A stretch of 64,000 bases of DNA from Mactra quadrangularis (Eukaryota; Mollusca; Bivalvia; Venerida; Mactridae), in the NCBI GenBank assembly GCA_025267735.1, contig CM046307.1, positions 5,834,258-5,898,257 of the forward strand, written 5' to 3'. The position numbers and the translations under genes are program-made. The notes under the pieces were generated by a model. That model was not told where the DNA came from. It was given only the letters and a program-made list of their open reading frames with translations, and made no database searches. The first letter of the stretch is position 1. Each line of letters begins with the position of its first letter. This document shows, in pieces, positions 36,501 through 46,020 of this stretch.

Positions 36501-37648
36501 GATAACTCAAAAAAGACTGTACTTAAGTACACCAAATTTTATCTGTGGATAGCCGTTGGTCAAGGATGTGCTCTATTGATTTTGGATCCGAAGGTCAAAG
36601 GTCAAGATCACTGGGACTATAAATATGAAAACTTTTTCTGGATGATAACTTAACAAGGACTTATTTAGGTTTGCCAAATTTTATGTGTGGTAAGCCCTTT
36701 ATTAGAGGGTGTGCCCTAATGATTTTGAGACCCAAAGGGTCAAAAGTCAATTGTGTAGATAGCCTTTGTGTAAAGTGTATGTTTTTCTATTTCGAGAGCT
36801 CAGGTCAACTGTCAAGGTCACGGGGATTCATATTAGAAAAATTTGCCCAGTCAATAACTTGACCACAGACTCACTTGGGTTCACCAAATGTTATGTGTGG
36901 ATAGCCTTTGTGTAAAGGGTGTGCCCTTTTGGTTCTGAGGTTTCTGGGTCAAAGGTCATTGTGGCTTAGACTTGGAAAATGGAAAAACATTGTCTAGACA
37001 ATAACTCAACTACTGATTTACTTAGGTTTACCAAATTTTAAATGTGTATAGCACTTGTGTCAAGTATGTGCTCTATTGAATCTGTGGCCTAGGTGTCAAT
37101 GGTTAAGGTCACTGGGACACAATATAGAATACTTTTTTGGTCGATAACTCAACAACACCTTAACCCAGGTTCACCAAATTTTATGTGTGGATAGCCTGTG
37201 GTTCTGAGACCCTGGTGTCAAAGGTCATTGGAAGTTCATGTTGGAAACTTTATGCTGGTGATAACTTGCCAACGGCTGTACCTAGGATCATGAAATCTTT
37301 GCTTTAGATAGCCCTCCAGTCAAGGATGTGACCTACTTATTTTGAGTTCCCAGGGTCATAGGTCAAGGTCACCGATACTTCATAAGGAACAGAACACAGC
37401 ATGGACTGCGCACGGCGTATAATGCCCTGCCCAGCAGAGCTCTTGTTAATCTGAAACCATGCCATCCACCTATAATTGCAATAAGCCAACAATATGTACT
37501 TGCATTTATATATAAACAATATATGATGTAATTTCAGGAGGGTCAATCACCATCAGAATTAGCCAGAGAAGCCGGCTATGATTACATAGCTAAATATATA
37601 GAAGGTTATACTCCTATGACAAATGGTCGACCTGATAACCATTCATGA
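18507..37648 (+). CDS. ANKRD29: Ankyrin repeat domain-containing protein 29, 9 exons, complete
   Basis: Ankyrin-repeat scaffold of unknown partner, probably cytosolic. Coding exons: 18507-18518, 21248-21358, 22568-22666, 23519-23617, 24587-24784, 25376-25474, 31367-31462, 34401-34499, 37538-37648. Total 924 bp, 307 aa (human about 301). All introns are phase 0 with GT/AG. Exons 3, 4, 6 and 8 are 99 bp and exon 5 is 198 bp, so they encode one or two 33-residue repeats exactly; exon 7 is 96 bp. Repeats show the usual DGxTPLxxAxxxGHxxVVxxLLxxGA pattern. The first coding exon is just ATG TCT TTG AAG before gtatca; MSLK joined to KETPS matches the vertebrate start MSFKKETP, which is why I chose it. 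The C-terminus is a divergent cap ending GRPDNHS. The gene is head-to-head with DBT. Introns 1, 6 and 8 carry H2 arrays. Confidence 0.93.
18778..18947 (+). mobile_element. tRNA-derived SINE, family B, copy 2, left part
   Basis: Head TTAGCCCAGTTGGTAGCG (box A) and GGTTCAAATCCCACCCGG (box B), then GAGGTTATACC and the start of the body. Interrupted after TGGAAG by the element 18948-19974; the right part continues at 19975. Confidence 0.8.
18948..19974. mobile_element. Unclassified DNA element nested in a SINE
   Basis: 1027 bp. Subterminal inverted repeats: AGACGATCCGTCCCCAGTCA at left and the matching TGACTGGGGATGGATCGTCT at right, continuing through GTCCTTGGACGAT. TGGAAG occurs on both sides (18942-18947, 19975-19980) and could be a 6-bp target duplication. 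No transposase frame. AT-rich interior. Confidence 0.65.
19975..20090 (+). mobile_element. tRNA-derived SINE, family B, copy 2, right part
   Basis: Resumes at GGAAGAGTAGGTGAGTACTG and runs to the tail TTGTGTTGACACAGCATTAA with ATAAATAAATAT. It joins to 18778-18947 when the nested element is removed. Confidence 0.75.
20421..20992 (+). mobile_element. H2 Helentron-like element, short copy (ANKRD29 intron 1)
   Basis: 5' hairpin TATATGCCCGAAAGAATTTC then GGGCGTATTATG; 3' arm CGGGCATATAATGC, hairpin CCGCCTAGCGG, terminal CTCTTGTT. The core has two diverged units about 148 bp apart (GTTTCTCCGGAGCATAACTT type), each with a half-site cluster such as GGTCAAAGGTCAAGGTCAC at about 20600. Confidence 0.75.
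21500..21720. repeat. Dispersed repeat shared with 56925-57110
   Basis: Shares ordered phrases with 56925-57110: CTATGGCAATT, TTGTGCATATCAAC-like, CTAATGATTTTCAC, TTTTTGCACGA, AGCACATG. Family unknown; ANKRD29 intron 2. Confidence 0.55.
21721..22567. other. Rest of ANKRD29 intron 2
   Basis: AT-rich intron sequence with no repeat or gene I can recognise. Confidence 0.5.
23224..23483 (+). mobile_element. H1 Helentron-like element, copy 4 (ANKRD29 intron 3)
   Basis: Full 5' hairpin (TATACCCCCGCTTCGAAGAA) and 3' end (AGCTCACAGATTTACTTGTT). A small internal deletion removes TTCATG before CTCCTTGCTC. It ends 35 bp before ANKRD29 exon 4. Confidence 0.8.
23705..23912 (-). mobile_element. tRNA-derived SINE, family C, copy 2
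   Basis: On the minus strand: GTAGGAGCAGTGGTCCAGTG, then GGTCCCGGGTTCAATCCCC (box B) and TTGAGCAAGAAATTTACC. Same family as 3610-3830. Confidence 0.75.
26318..27809. mobile_element. hAT-like non-autonomous element inserted in the H2 array
   Basis: 1492 bp. Ends CAGCGTTTTTTTTC and GAAGGAAAAAAACCGCTG (inverted match CAGCGGTTTTTTT). The array sequence CCGGACA is present on both sides (26311-26317, 27810-27816). Subterminal GATTGGGAA/GGGTCCG motifs repeat at both ends. No transposase frame found. Confidence 0.75.
27914..29936 (+). repeat. 643-bp higher-order satellite containing a LINE fragment
   Basis: Anchor TTTAAACC recurs with spacings 643, 643 and 640 (anchor base at 27923, 28566, 29209, 29849). 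Each unit is three 145-bp monomers plus a 208-bp monomer (ACCTAGG at 28044, 28189, 28334, 28479, 28687). The long monomer holds about 95 bp that translate to [20 protein letters not shown], nearly the same as the RNase H tail of the LINE at 59537-63451. The units around 28011-28653 and 28654-29296 are almost identical, so amplification was recent. Confidence 0.9.
30690..30960 (-). mobile_element. tRNA-derived SINE, family A, copy 3 (diverged)
   Basis: Body phrases TCCTGGAAAGGATAAATCTC, GCTGTTAACCAGTTACTG, AGTGACTGACAATTGCCCTG and a decayed tRNA-like head near 30900-30960. Abuts a family B SINE. Confidence 0.65.
30961..31205 (+). mobile_element. tRNA-derived SINE, family B, copy 3 (5' truncated)
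   Basis: Starts within the head (GTGTCCTGAAGAGGGTACAG), has box B GGTTCCAATCCTACTCGG and the family B body to the tail TTGACACAGTGTTAAACCC. Confidence 0.7.
31215..31305 (-). mobile_element. tRNA-like SINE fragment, family D, copy 1
   Basis: Resembles 48405-48530: shared minus-strand order of a GCTGAG-type box A, GGTAATCATTGG and a final CATGCAAACCTA. Diverged. Confidence 0.5.
31463..32104. other. ANKRD29 intron 7, left part
   Basis: Ordinary AT-rich intron; no repeat or gene recognised. Confidence 0.45.
32107..32484. mobile_element. Tc1/mariner-type MITE
   Basis: 378 bp with perfect 18-bp inverted ends, CACTGCCCTCCAAAAGTT and its complement, flanked by TA on both sides (32105-32106, 32485-32486). 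The TA target site and end sequence fit the Tc1/mariner superfamily. No transposase. Confidence 0.85.
32602..33003. mobile_element. hAT-type MITE, copy 2
   Basis: Starts TAGGGCTGTCACGGTATACC; the right end, near GGTGAAAGCCCTA, is diverged. Same family as 14556-15140 with CGCGATA/GCGGTACG subterminal motifs. Flanks ACTATACA and ACGATACT match at 6 of 8 positions, consistent with an older insertion. Confidence 0.7.
33004..33964. other. ANKRD29 intron 7, right part
   Basis: AT-rich with homopolymer runs (poly-C then poly-A near 33467-33489; poly-G near 33808-33818). No gene seen. Confidence 0.5.
33965..34190 (+). mobile_element. tRNA-derived SINE, family C, copy 3
   Basis: GTAGGAGCAGTGGTCTTGTG, then AAGTCCCTGGTTCGAACCCC (intact box B) and TTGCTTGAGCATGAATTT. 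Confidence 0.75.
34528..34810 (+). mobile_element. H1 Helentron-like element, copy 5 (ANKRD29 intron 8)
   Basis: Longest and least altered copy: 5' hairpin TATACCCCCGCTTCGAAGAA, TCCG-rich tract, and 3' hairpin GAGCATTAGCTC then ACTTGTT. Starts 28 bp after the exon 8 donor. Confidence 0.8.
34811..35399. other. Spacer in ANKRD29 intron 8
   Basis: AT-rich; nothing recognised between the H1 and H2 elements. Confidence 0.45.
35400..37447 (+). mobile_element. H2 Helentron-like element, diverged array (ANKRD29 intron 8)
   Basis: 5' TATACGCCCGAAGTGAAACT; 3' CGGCGTATAATGCCCTGCCC then AGCAGAGCTCTTGTT. About 13 monomers of about 143 bp (AGGTTCACCAAATTTTAT anchor), each with a variant of GGGTCAAAGGTCAAGGTCAC. 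Monomers are much more diverged from each other than those at 28-29.3 kb. Ends 90 bp before exon 9. Confidence 0.78.
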
Positions 37649-38977
37649 TAACAGGCAATAACACATGATAACATGGTGATAACCGGTACTTGTATCCAGC
37701 AATTTGATGTGTTCAGATTACTACTGACATCACACAGACTTATTACGGCAGAACATTTTTTATTGGTCAGAGGTTATAAACAGTCTCTGGCTTTAACTCT
37801 AGACTAAGATTGTCTAGAACCTCTGATGAACAGGAATGATGGCTCAACAGACTTTATAAATAAACTAATATTTGTATTTGGCTCTAATTAACTATATTCA
37901 CATTGTATGAAGCATATTTGTTTACTTAATTATCTTTCATGCCTTTCTTATTATATGATTACTCTGTAATTGTTCAAATTTTTCTAAATATAAATTGTAG
38001 CTTGTTTGAACATTTTATATTTGATAATTATTTTTTAACTGAAGTATATATATGGATGGAATTAGTCAATAATGATCATAAAGATTAGGATTGAAGGACC
38101 TGAGAAAAAGTTTTTTAAATCAGTAGAGCTTGTGAAATATAATAAGATACAGGATTTTTAGGAACTGTAATGCTTTTAACAGTTATCCATGTATATGGCC
38201 ACTTCTTGGTACACACATTTACATATCTGTATTTTGATCACAGGCCGCCATGGTCCCAAATCAAAAACACTATGTACATGAATTGTATACATTTGAGGTA
38301 GGTAGGTTTTTTAACCACGTATGATTATGATAATAGCTTTTTTAAAATATTTTAAAACTGTTATTGAAATTACTATAAACATTACCTATTTAAAACTTTT
38401 GATCATTTCTGCTTAAAACTTTTTCTGTGATTTCCATGATGTTTTTTCAACCTTTCTCTTGTCTATTTAGGCATAAAACACTCTACCTTTAATATGTGTG
38501 TTTAGTTATATTTAAATCATGGAGTGTTCTTTTTGAAATTTTCATTTTCAGAGTTTTTTTCTTTTTTTAATGGAAAGTTTAATTTCTCATTTTATTCTCT
38601 ACTTATTACATTTCATGCTCACTTGCATGAGATAGTCAGCTATTTTTATATCAAATTTGTTTTTAAGTACCGGTTTGATTTAGGAGTTGACTTGTCATTT
38701 AACACTGTATTTTTTTTCTACTTAATTATGATTGAAAGTTATCAAGACTGATGTGCAAAATTTTTTGAATCTGAAAAGGATTAAAGAATTCATTCTAGGT
38801 TTTAAACTATTTCAAGCTAATGGAACTTTATACAATGGCATGCCTGATACAGATAGATACAAAACATTGTTGTTAAGAGTTTATATTTCATATTTTTATC
38901 GGACAGTTATTTATTATTGATATTTTGTGTATGTGTAAAGCACAACTTTATGTAATAAATATTACATCTGTTTACAG
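37649..38977 (+). other. ANKRD29 3' UTR and flank
   Basis: AT-rich sequence after the stop codon; includes a candidate poly(A) signal at 37859. No separate gene seen. Confidence 0.5.
37859..37864 (+). terminator. Candidate ANKRD29 polyadenylation signal
   Basis: AATAAA 211 nt after the ANKRD29 stop. It is the first in a suitable position, but other AATAAA motifs lie further downstream, so a longer 3' UTR is possible. Confidence 0.35.
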
Positions 38978-39118
38978 AATGTATGTAGACACTGTGAGAA
39001 AACATTTGGAATACCTAGACCATTCACTCATTGTATGAATAATCTTGGAAGGATTCATTGGTGGGCCCATCAAGAATATTGTTGTTTTTTTTGTACAAAT
39101 ACGAGGCGAAGCTCATAG
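38978..39118 (+). other. Candidate alternative terminal exon, Cys/His-rich
   Basis: Preceded by a good acceptor (TTACATCTGTTTACAG). From 38978 a phase-0 frame runs 46 codons to TAG at 39116-39118. It begins NVCRHCEKTFG and contains HC, WWAHQEYCCFFC, i.e. CxxC and CCxxC pairs with histidines, as in a zinc-binding module. ANKRD29 exon 8 ends in phase 0, so it could splice here instead of to exon 9. No family assigned; chance is possible. Confidence 0.3.
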
Positions 39119-41221
39119 CTGTGATGCGAAATGGTTATTATCGTAAACACAATGCTATGTAAAAATGTTTTTGTATTTTATATATGTAACAAAATATTGT
39201 TCAGTGATATCATTGAATCAAGTATTTTAAATTCATGTACTAAAAGGAGAAATTAAACATCAACCAAAGGTCTTTAATTTGTTCACTTCAACACTGATTA
39301 AAGCATTCTGTTTGGGCATGTTGTGCAAGGGTTGTTCCAAATTGGCGTCTGAATTATAATAGGTTATTCATAGTAAATGGTCAAGGAGTTCCCAGTGTGT
39401 AAGAAAACTAACTTTGTTCTTGTAATTTTATTGTATTATAAGGCAATGAAATATTAAGCTGCCATACTTTAATTGGTCAGTTTCTTTTTAAAAATATGAT
39501 CATTGTATATATTCATTATGTTATCATGATTTAAGACTAGCTCATTTTAACTATTCACTTGGTTAGTTGGTTTGCTTTAAGCTGTATAAATCATGTGGCT
39601 TCCATTGTCTGTCCGTCTGTCTGTCTGTATATCAGTATTCACTTATTTAATCAAATTTTAGTCTAAGAAATTAGTAATTGTAAAATCAGTTGTTTAAATA
39701 GATCTGTCTAACGTTCGCCATATTGAAAGCACTTATGGTTTTATTTCCGTTCAATAAGCAGAATCTAGGTGGGAAAGCGCTTGAGAAAAGGGCTCTGTTG
39801 ATGAACGCATGGTTGTAGTAACAATAACTATATTTTCTTGATAGTTTTGTTGCCCCAAAAACCATTTTTGTTTGAACCATATATTGATAGTCCCTGACAA
39901 CTGTTAATAACAACTGTTAATATCATAGACTGAAGTTTATTTGTAAATGTTTTGTTGTAAAGACTTCATTTAAATTCATGTTTACCCTAAAAGCTGTGGT
40001 GTAGTAGTTTTTAAGCTTGACTAAATCCTGTAATCTAGGTTGGATTTTCCTCAGCTACAGGTCATACCCTACCTTACCTTAGGAAATTCATTATGTTCAA
40101 TCTCCTTCATAAAGGGGCTCAATAAACCTGTAGGTATTTTGCTTTTGAAATAATTGTTTGTTTGTCTTGGTCTTTGTGCTAATTGAAAGTCAGTACTTAT
40201 ACTACGCATACCAATATTTATAGAATGGTAACCTTAATGGTGCTGTAACTTAGATTATTATGATATTACTGGTTAATCAATTGTATTGTATTATTTTGTT
40301 TTTATAATTCTAAATATGAATGTTAGTGAATTCATTTTCATTCAATATACAGTATGGTATGAAAGTAATATTTTTTTTTCAACCAATCAATACTCACTGT
40401 TGCAGAGGTATGATGTGGCTCTTGTACTCCCTATGTCTTCAAGCTAGTTTTTATGATGACAATGTCAAGTGTCGGCTTAGTACTTTAAAAAGTACTTTTT
40501 AGTTTAGATATACTGCCATCTGATTTGCTTAATAAGGAACTATATAGTGATCTGTTTTCCATAAGAAAGAGAGCACTTGCTCAGTAAATAAGGGACTCTT
40601 GAACTGGCTGCACATGTATTAGCACTCTACCACTGTTATATTTGTGATGGACCTAAATTGAAATGTTTAAATTGATATATCATAAGATCACTTGACAGTT
40701 TTGTAAGAAGTGATTTAAAATATTTTTTTTCTGTATTCACTAATGTGATGTTTTATTCAGTCTTGTTTGAGTCAAATCAAGTTGTTCTGTTTTAATTAAA
40801 TGAAGAAAAAACTAAGGAACTGTTTGTTAATGTACACTGTCTACTTAGACTACATGTACAATGCACCTGGTCTGTCAATTTTCTGCAAATTAGCTATTTT
40901 CAGCAGACGTTAGGACTTACGCCATTCATGATAATGTGACTAAGACATAGTAATTTTATCCAATTATAAAGGAATGGACAGAAACTGACTAGATTTTCAG
41001 AAATGGTAGGCCCTTTAAATTGAGTTCAAAATTCCAAGTAGACAGCCCTGAATAATGAGCCCTGAAGTACGATGTTTAGCATTTTAAAATTTAATTTAAT
41101 TTCTATGTAATTACATTGTATTGATCATGAGATGGTTGACACCAAAATGAATATTTATGTTGTGTACCATGCTATGTCTTTCATTGTAGTGAACTGCTTT
41201 AAATGTTGATTTACTGTCAAT
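39119..41221. other. Gene-free interval
   Basis: AT-rich; a short (GTCT)n run at about 39609-39630. No gene, SINE or MITE recognised. Confidence 0.5.
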
Positions 41222-41688
41222 GGGCCCGTTGCCTAACGATTTCGCTACAAATTGCTATCAAAAAGCACTTTCTTGTAGCTTTTTTTCATTAAGAAACCAC
41301 TTGCTATTTACGTCACAAACCTAGATGGCGGCCAGTGCTGATGTACAGAAAGCGCTTATTGCAATTGCATGTTTTTAGGGCGATTTTCAAAACAAATAAG
41401 TCTTTAAAAAGTATAAAATCATTGCAAAAACATATGCTTATATGAACAATTACAAATATTAATTAATTAATTCATCTTAGGCAGACAAACATTAAAAATA
41501 AATTGTTGGCAAACAGGTCACGGTACTGCGGAGGCAGCCATTTTGATTCCTAACAGCGCTCTTGGGTAGCAAAGATTTTTTACGCTTGCTCTCGCTATGT
41601 AGCGAAATAAAGCAATATCTTGTAGCAAGTCGTTTCCTATGGTTTTGCTATGTAGTGATACCTAGCGATATGCTTAGGCAATGGGCCC
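41222..41688. mobile_element. MITE with GGGCCC termini
   Basis: 467 bp. Inverted ends GGGCCCGTTGCCTAACGATT and the complementary AGGCAATGGGCCC, extending into TATCGCTA. AAT occurs on each side (41219-41221, 41689-41691), a possible 3-bp target duplication. Interior repeats GCTAT/TAGC phrases. No transposase. Confidence 0.7.
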
Positions 41689-42539
41689 AATGTTATTCTG
41701 CTATTTTGAAGGGAGATAACTATGTATGACTTCTTTTTGAATTGTTGTCATTGATTTATGTATCATAGAAAAGATTTTCAGATTGGGAGTGGGTAGTTAA
41801 TTAATTTTATGAGTTTAATGGTATGATGACCCCCTAGGCTCGCATTATTGTACTATGGGGCTTGTTAATAGCTGAAAGATTAAGAATGTTTATTGTTTTT
41901 TTCCAGCCCTTAGTTTTGTTAAATTTTATTCAACTGTCTGTGGTGTATACATTGAACTCCCTGATTTAAATCAATCCTGAATACAGAAGTGAGGTTAATG
42001 TATGCAGCTCTGACAGTTTAATAAAATTTAACCATTACTCTAGTCTCTACTGTGAGATATTATAAACAAAAACCAGTATAAAAACCTATGTTCTTCTGTG
42101 CGCTGTTTTATGTTTTCCTCATTCTTTTCTTGCCATTGTTTTACATTTACGTCTTTCTGTATTTATGAGATTTTTATTTTAAAAATGAAAGTTTGTTTAG
42201 TGATAAAGTCTCAACTTGATATTATTATTAGCAAAGTCTCAAGTAATTTGATCTCTTCATATTGACCTGAGATTTGATAATGCATTACAAAGGATTATGT
42301 GGTACTTATGTTTGCAGTCTTTTGATGTTAAATTTCTTTGTCTTTATATATTAATTTAATGTTTCAACTGTTTTTAAATGGTTTAAAGTTTTTTTCTGTC
42401 TTTAATGAAAAAAATGGACAAAATTTGACCATATGTTTTAACAAATATCAGCACCATGATTAATTATATAGATAAATGATTAATTGATTCCAAAGATGCC
42501 AGGATTCAAGAAGCAGTAGACTATGAACTTGATTTTGAA
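41689..42539. other. Gene-free interval
   Basis: AT-rich, nothing recognised. Confidence 0.45.
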
Positions 42540-42785
42540 TGAAGTGTTCTGAAGAGGTTGCTGGTTTAAGTCTCACCTGGGCTGGTTATTTACTTCCATG
42601 AAAGTTCATCAATAATGTTGAATTTTCACCATTGATAAAGGTATGTGGAGTAGTACTCAGTCTTGTGGAAGGGAAGGCAAGTACTGGTTATAGACAAAGG
42701 TCCATGAAAATTAGGTTTGTTGAACTGGCTCCATAAAATGATCATAATTTGTGTTGCCACAGTGTTAAACCATTTTAAAAACAAT
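42540..42785 (+). mobile_element. tRNA-derived SINE, family B, copy 4 (old)
   Basis: Diverged head with GCTGGTTTAAGTCTCACCTG at box B, body GATAAAGGTATGTGGAGTAG and CTTGTGGAAGGGAAGGCAAG, tail TGCCACAGTGTTAAACC. Confidence 0.65.
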
Positions 42786-44165
42786 GTAAAAACCAAAAAT
42801 ATGGCATAATGTAGGGTATGGAATGGCCAGTAATCCTTGATGTGTAAATAATGTATAATTAAGTATATAATTTGAAATAACATGTATGTAAACAAGGATG
42901 GGTCCTGGAGAAGTTTTTGTAGTAATATATATTATTGCAATTATGATTATTTACTTCCTAGTTTTGTTCTCTATTTTTTTTTTTGCTGCTTTGTAGAGTC
43001 TGCCATATAAATGTATAGAAATTGAAGCATTTACTATAAGCTTCTTGATGCTTGTTTTATAAAACATCTTTGTGTGATTTTTTTTAAGAATGGTATTTTA
43101 GAATTTTTGTTGATAATGAAAGTTCATAATTTTCCTGATGAAAATTATGATTTATTTTTAAAATGTTTCTGATGCTTTGATTATTTTTAAAATCTAATAA
43201 TTTTTTGTCTCTATTTTTACATACAATTGCATGGAGGTTGTTTGTTTTAGAATGAGGTTGTACATAAAATAGGGCTTGGCAATGATTTGATTTGTCTTAG
43301 TAACTCTTACTGCAATTTTCATTTGTATTAATAAGTTAGGGGGTGAATTTGTCAAACCTTATTGGAACATTTTAGGACAAAATATAAAGGGATTATTCCA
43401 GTTTTCTTATTGGTGGGTTTTACGTAGCAGTACTTACATTTAATCAGCTATTCTGCTGCAAAAAAATTAGTCATTTACCTGAGACTGTTTGCAGGATGTC
43501 TTTTTTCTTCTTTAAGTGTTTTTCACAAGGCTTCGTCCACTCATAAGAATGCGTTATGTGTAAAACCTGGTTTGAATTTAACTAATAGTGTCAAAAGTAG
43601 ACATATTTGGAAGAAATTCTTCCTCTGCTTGTCTTCTTAGTTTGCAGCAGTTATGATCGCCCTCACCATTTTCAACTTGGCTTGGGATGGGCTATGGCTG
43701 GTTTTTGCAGGATACCTGAATGAAGCAGCAAAGATGTAATTATTTTTTAAATATAGCGATTACAAATAAATTAATGCTATTAAATAAGTAGAAAATAAAA
43801 AGGTTTATGTATTTGTAAAAACCTTGCCCATTGTCCTTTAATGTATTTTATGTAGTTAGTGTTTTCTTTATTGTTAGAGCATGTATTATGTAGCGTAGAT
43901 ATAATATAACTTATATTCGGAATATTATGATGTATAAAATCTGTGATATATATATTATATACATGTAGTATCATACCTTTGTGTAATTAATTGGTTAGAT
44001 TTGGAACTCGAGTTAATGTTTTTTTATTATAGATGCTTTATTAATTATTTTTCCACTGGCTGTTCCAAGGCTGAAACTACTAAGGTTCTTGTAAGTGTTA
44101 TTTGTTTAACAAATGTTGATAGGTCTAAAACAGGTCTAAAACAGCTCTCTCTTTGATTTTGGCTA
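42786..44165. other. Gene-free interval
   Basis: AT-rich. One less AT-rich stretch at about 43610-43740 has an open frame (MIALTIFNLAWDGLWL) but no recognised homology or clear splice context. Confidence 0.4.
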
Positions 44166-44174
44166 TGAGTTTTC

Positions 44175-44571
44175 CAATCTCCGTAAACAGATATCCTGTA
44201 GACCGCTGTCGTACAGAATCTCTACTGTCTCCGTGGAAGGTCACGTCAAGATGAACTTTGTGAAGACCAAATAATGTGTAGCTTTCATCTAGACGAAACA
44301 CTATTAATAACATTTTGATTTCGTAATTTCTATTTTTAGACCAAGGTTTGCATGCTAATTTAACAGCAGTATTATTCACAGTCTGCGATTGGACGGCTCA
44401 TTTTAAATTGCGTGACGTAGACGATGTAAACAAGTTACCTATCATAACAATTTCGTCATGAATATTATGATGAGAAAAGGTCACTTGAACGTGACCCTCG
44501 TTTGAAAAAGGCCAGATCTAAATTAGCGAGTAGACGAGCGGAAAATTTAAGATCGGGTTTTAATCAGATTG
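44175..44571 (+). mobile_element. DNA-transposon MITE with 9-bp target duplication, copy 2
   Basis: Ends CAATCTCCGTAAACAGATAT and TTTTAATCAGATTG. Flanked by a perfect 9-bp repeat TGAGTTTTC (44166-44174, 44572-44580). Collinear with 4592-4990 throughout. Confidence 0.85.
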
Positions 44572-44580
44572 TGAGTTTTC

Positions 44581-45835
44581 ATACTTCTTTTTGTATAGAC
44601 TGCAGCCATAACAAATGTTTGTTTTTTTTCTAGCAGAAAATCTTTCTAGTGGGTGCACCCAAGTGGAACAGAGTGTTTTCATATTATTGCTGAAAAACTT
44701 ACAATATTGCTTCTGTACTCCATAACATCATTTTTGTACCTTATGTGTTCTAATGAAAAAGAATTTTTACACATGGTGTATTCCATATAAGTGGAACTTT
44801 CTACTATGGCCAAATCTGTGTGTTTTTTTTTTTTAAAAGGCATGTTTTATTTCTGTGGACAGAAGACTGCTGAGAATCAATAGAATAAATTCTATTAATA
44901 TTTGTACACATATTTTCTCTAAGGGATAAAATTTTGTTTTTTTATATGTGAAAAATTCTTAACTTTGAGTTCCAAATATGACCTATTAATGACAGCTGCT
45001 ATATAAACACATTATATTGTCAGCCTGATATTGATAATGTTTTATTTTTGTGTTGTGACTTGTGCATGTTTTATTTCTTCCCCTCTATTTATAATTACAT
45101 TGAGATTTTAACCTTCCTGATTTTGATATGAAATGATTTTACATGTATATAATAGTAAGTTTTATTCAACTGTCAATGGTGCATACAATAACCTTGCTGA
45201 TTTAAATACTTGGTTATTGAGTGAGTACAGAAATACTGTAGTGAGTATTTAAATCAGGGGGTTAATGTATCTACCACTGACAGTTAAAGAAAATTTATCT
45301 ATATATTGTTTTGAATATATGTTTGTTAATTATAAACCATTATGACAAAAGCTTACTATCATTAGAAGCATTGTGCATTATTGTTTTTTTTGATAATTAT
45401 GAGTTAAATTATCTTTATTTGAAAAAGATGAAATTGCCTAGAGTTTTCGGTACATGTACTTTTAAAGTGCATAAAGCTATATTTGACAGATGATATCATA
45501 AAAAGTTTAAAACACATGGAAATCTTTCTTGGTCTCACATTCATATGATCACAGCATAAAGACAATTGGTAAAAATATGTTTTGATTATTTAATACATGC
45601 ATCTGTTAATAATATTATAATGAATTCCTAATCTGAGAAAAATTGCTACTTTAGTAGTTTAATATGGACATAAATATATTTCTTATGTAAACTTTATGTG
45701 TATTCAAGTCAGACTTTATAGAATGTATCAGTAATAATTGTTCTAATTTATGTATTTTGGAATAAAATTATACCAAAATGATTTCAAAAGTAATTTATCT
45801 TCAGATACAGTTTTGTACACTTTAAAAAGTTGTCA
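44581..45835. other. Gene-free interval
   Basis: AT-rich. A loose inverted pair around 45160-45200 and 45240-45290 (AACTGTCAATGGTGCATACA versus its complement) may be a worn MITE. Confidence 0.4.
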
Positions 45836-46020
45836 TACTGCTTATCGAACTCCCCACAGCAGTTATCTCCCTTTATCAAATCAATAAACACTGCCACCAC
45901 AAGTAAATTCGTCCCCCAGAGAGCCGAAAAACTTTTTTCATCTTTTCTTTTACATTTCAATATTTTCAATAAATTTAGTCTTCCTTTAGTAAAATATGAT
46001 GTTCAAAGTACATAAAGAGA
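45836..46020 (-). repeat. Dispersed repeat fragment, copy 2
   Basis: Reverse-complement match to 12680-12856. Its left end (CTGCTTATCGAACTCC then CCACAGCAGTTAT) is also similar to the complement of 46555-46600, so 45836-46600 may be one element with inverted ends. Confidence 0.55.

Noticed and set aside
43628..43739. Possible exon (MIALTIFNLAWDGLWLVF plus strand, or a minus frame between splice-like sites)
   Set aside because: Open on both strands with plausible splice sites, which suggests a GC-richer repeat remnant rather than a gene; no neighbouring exon found.
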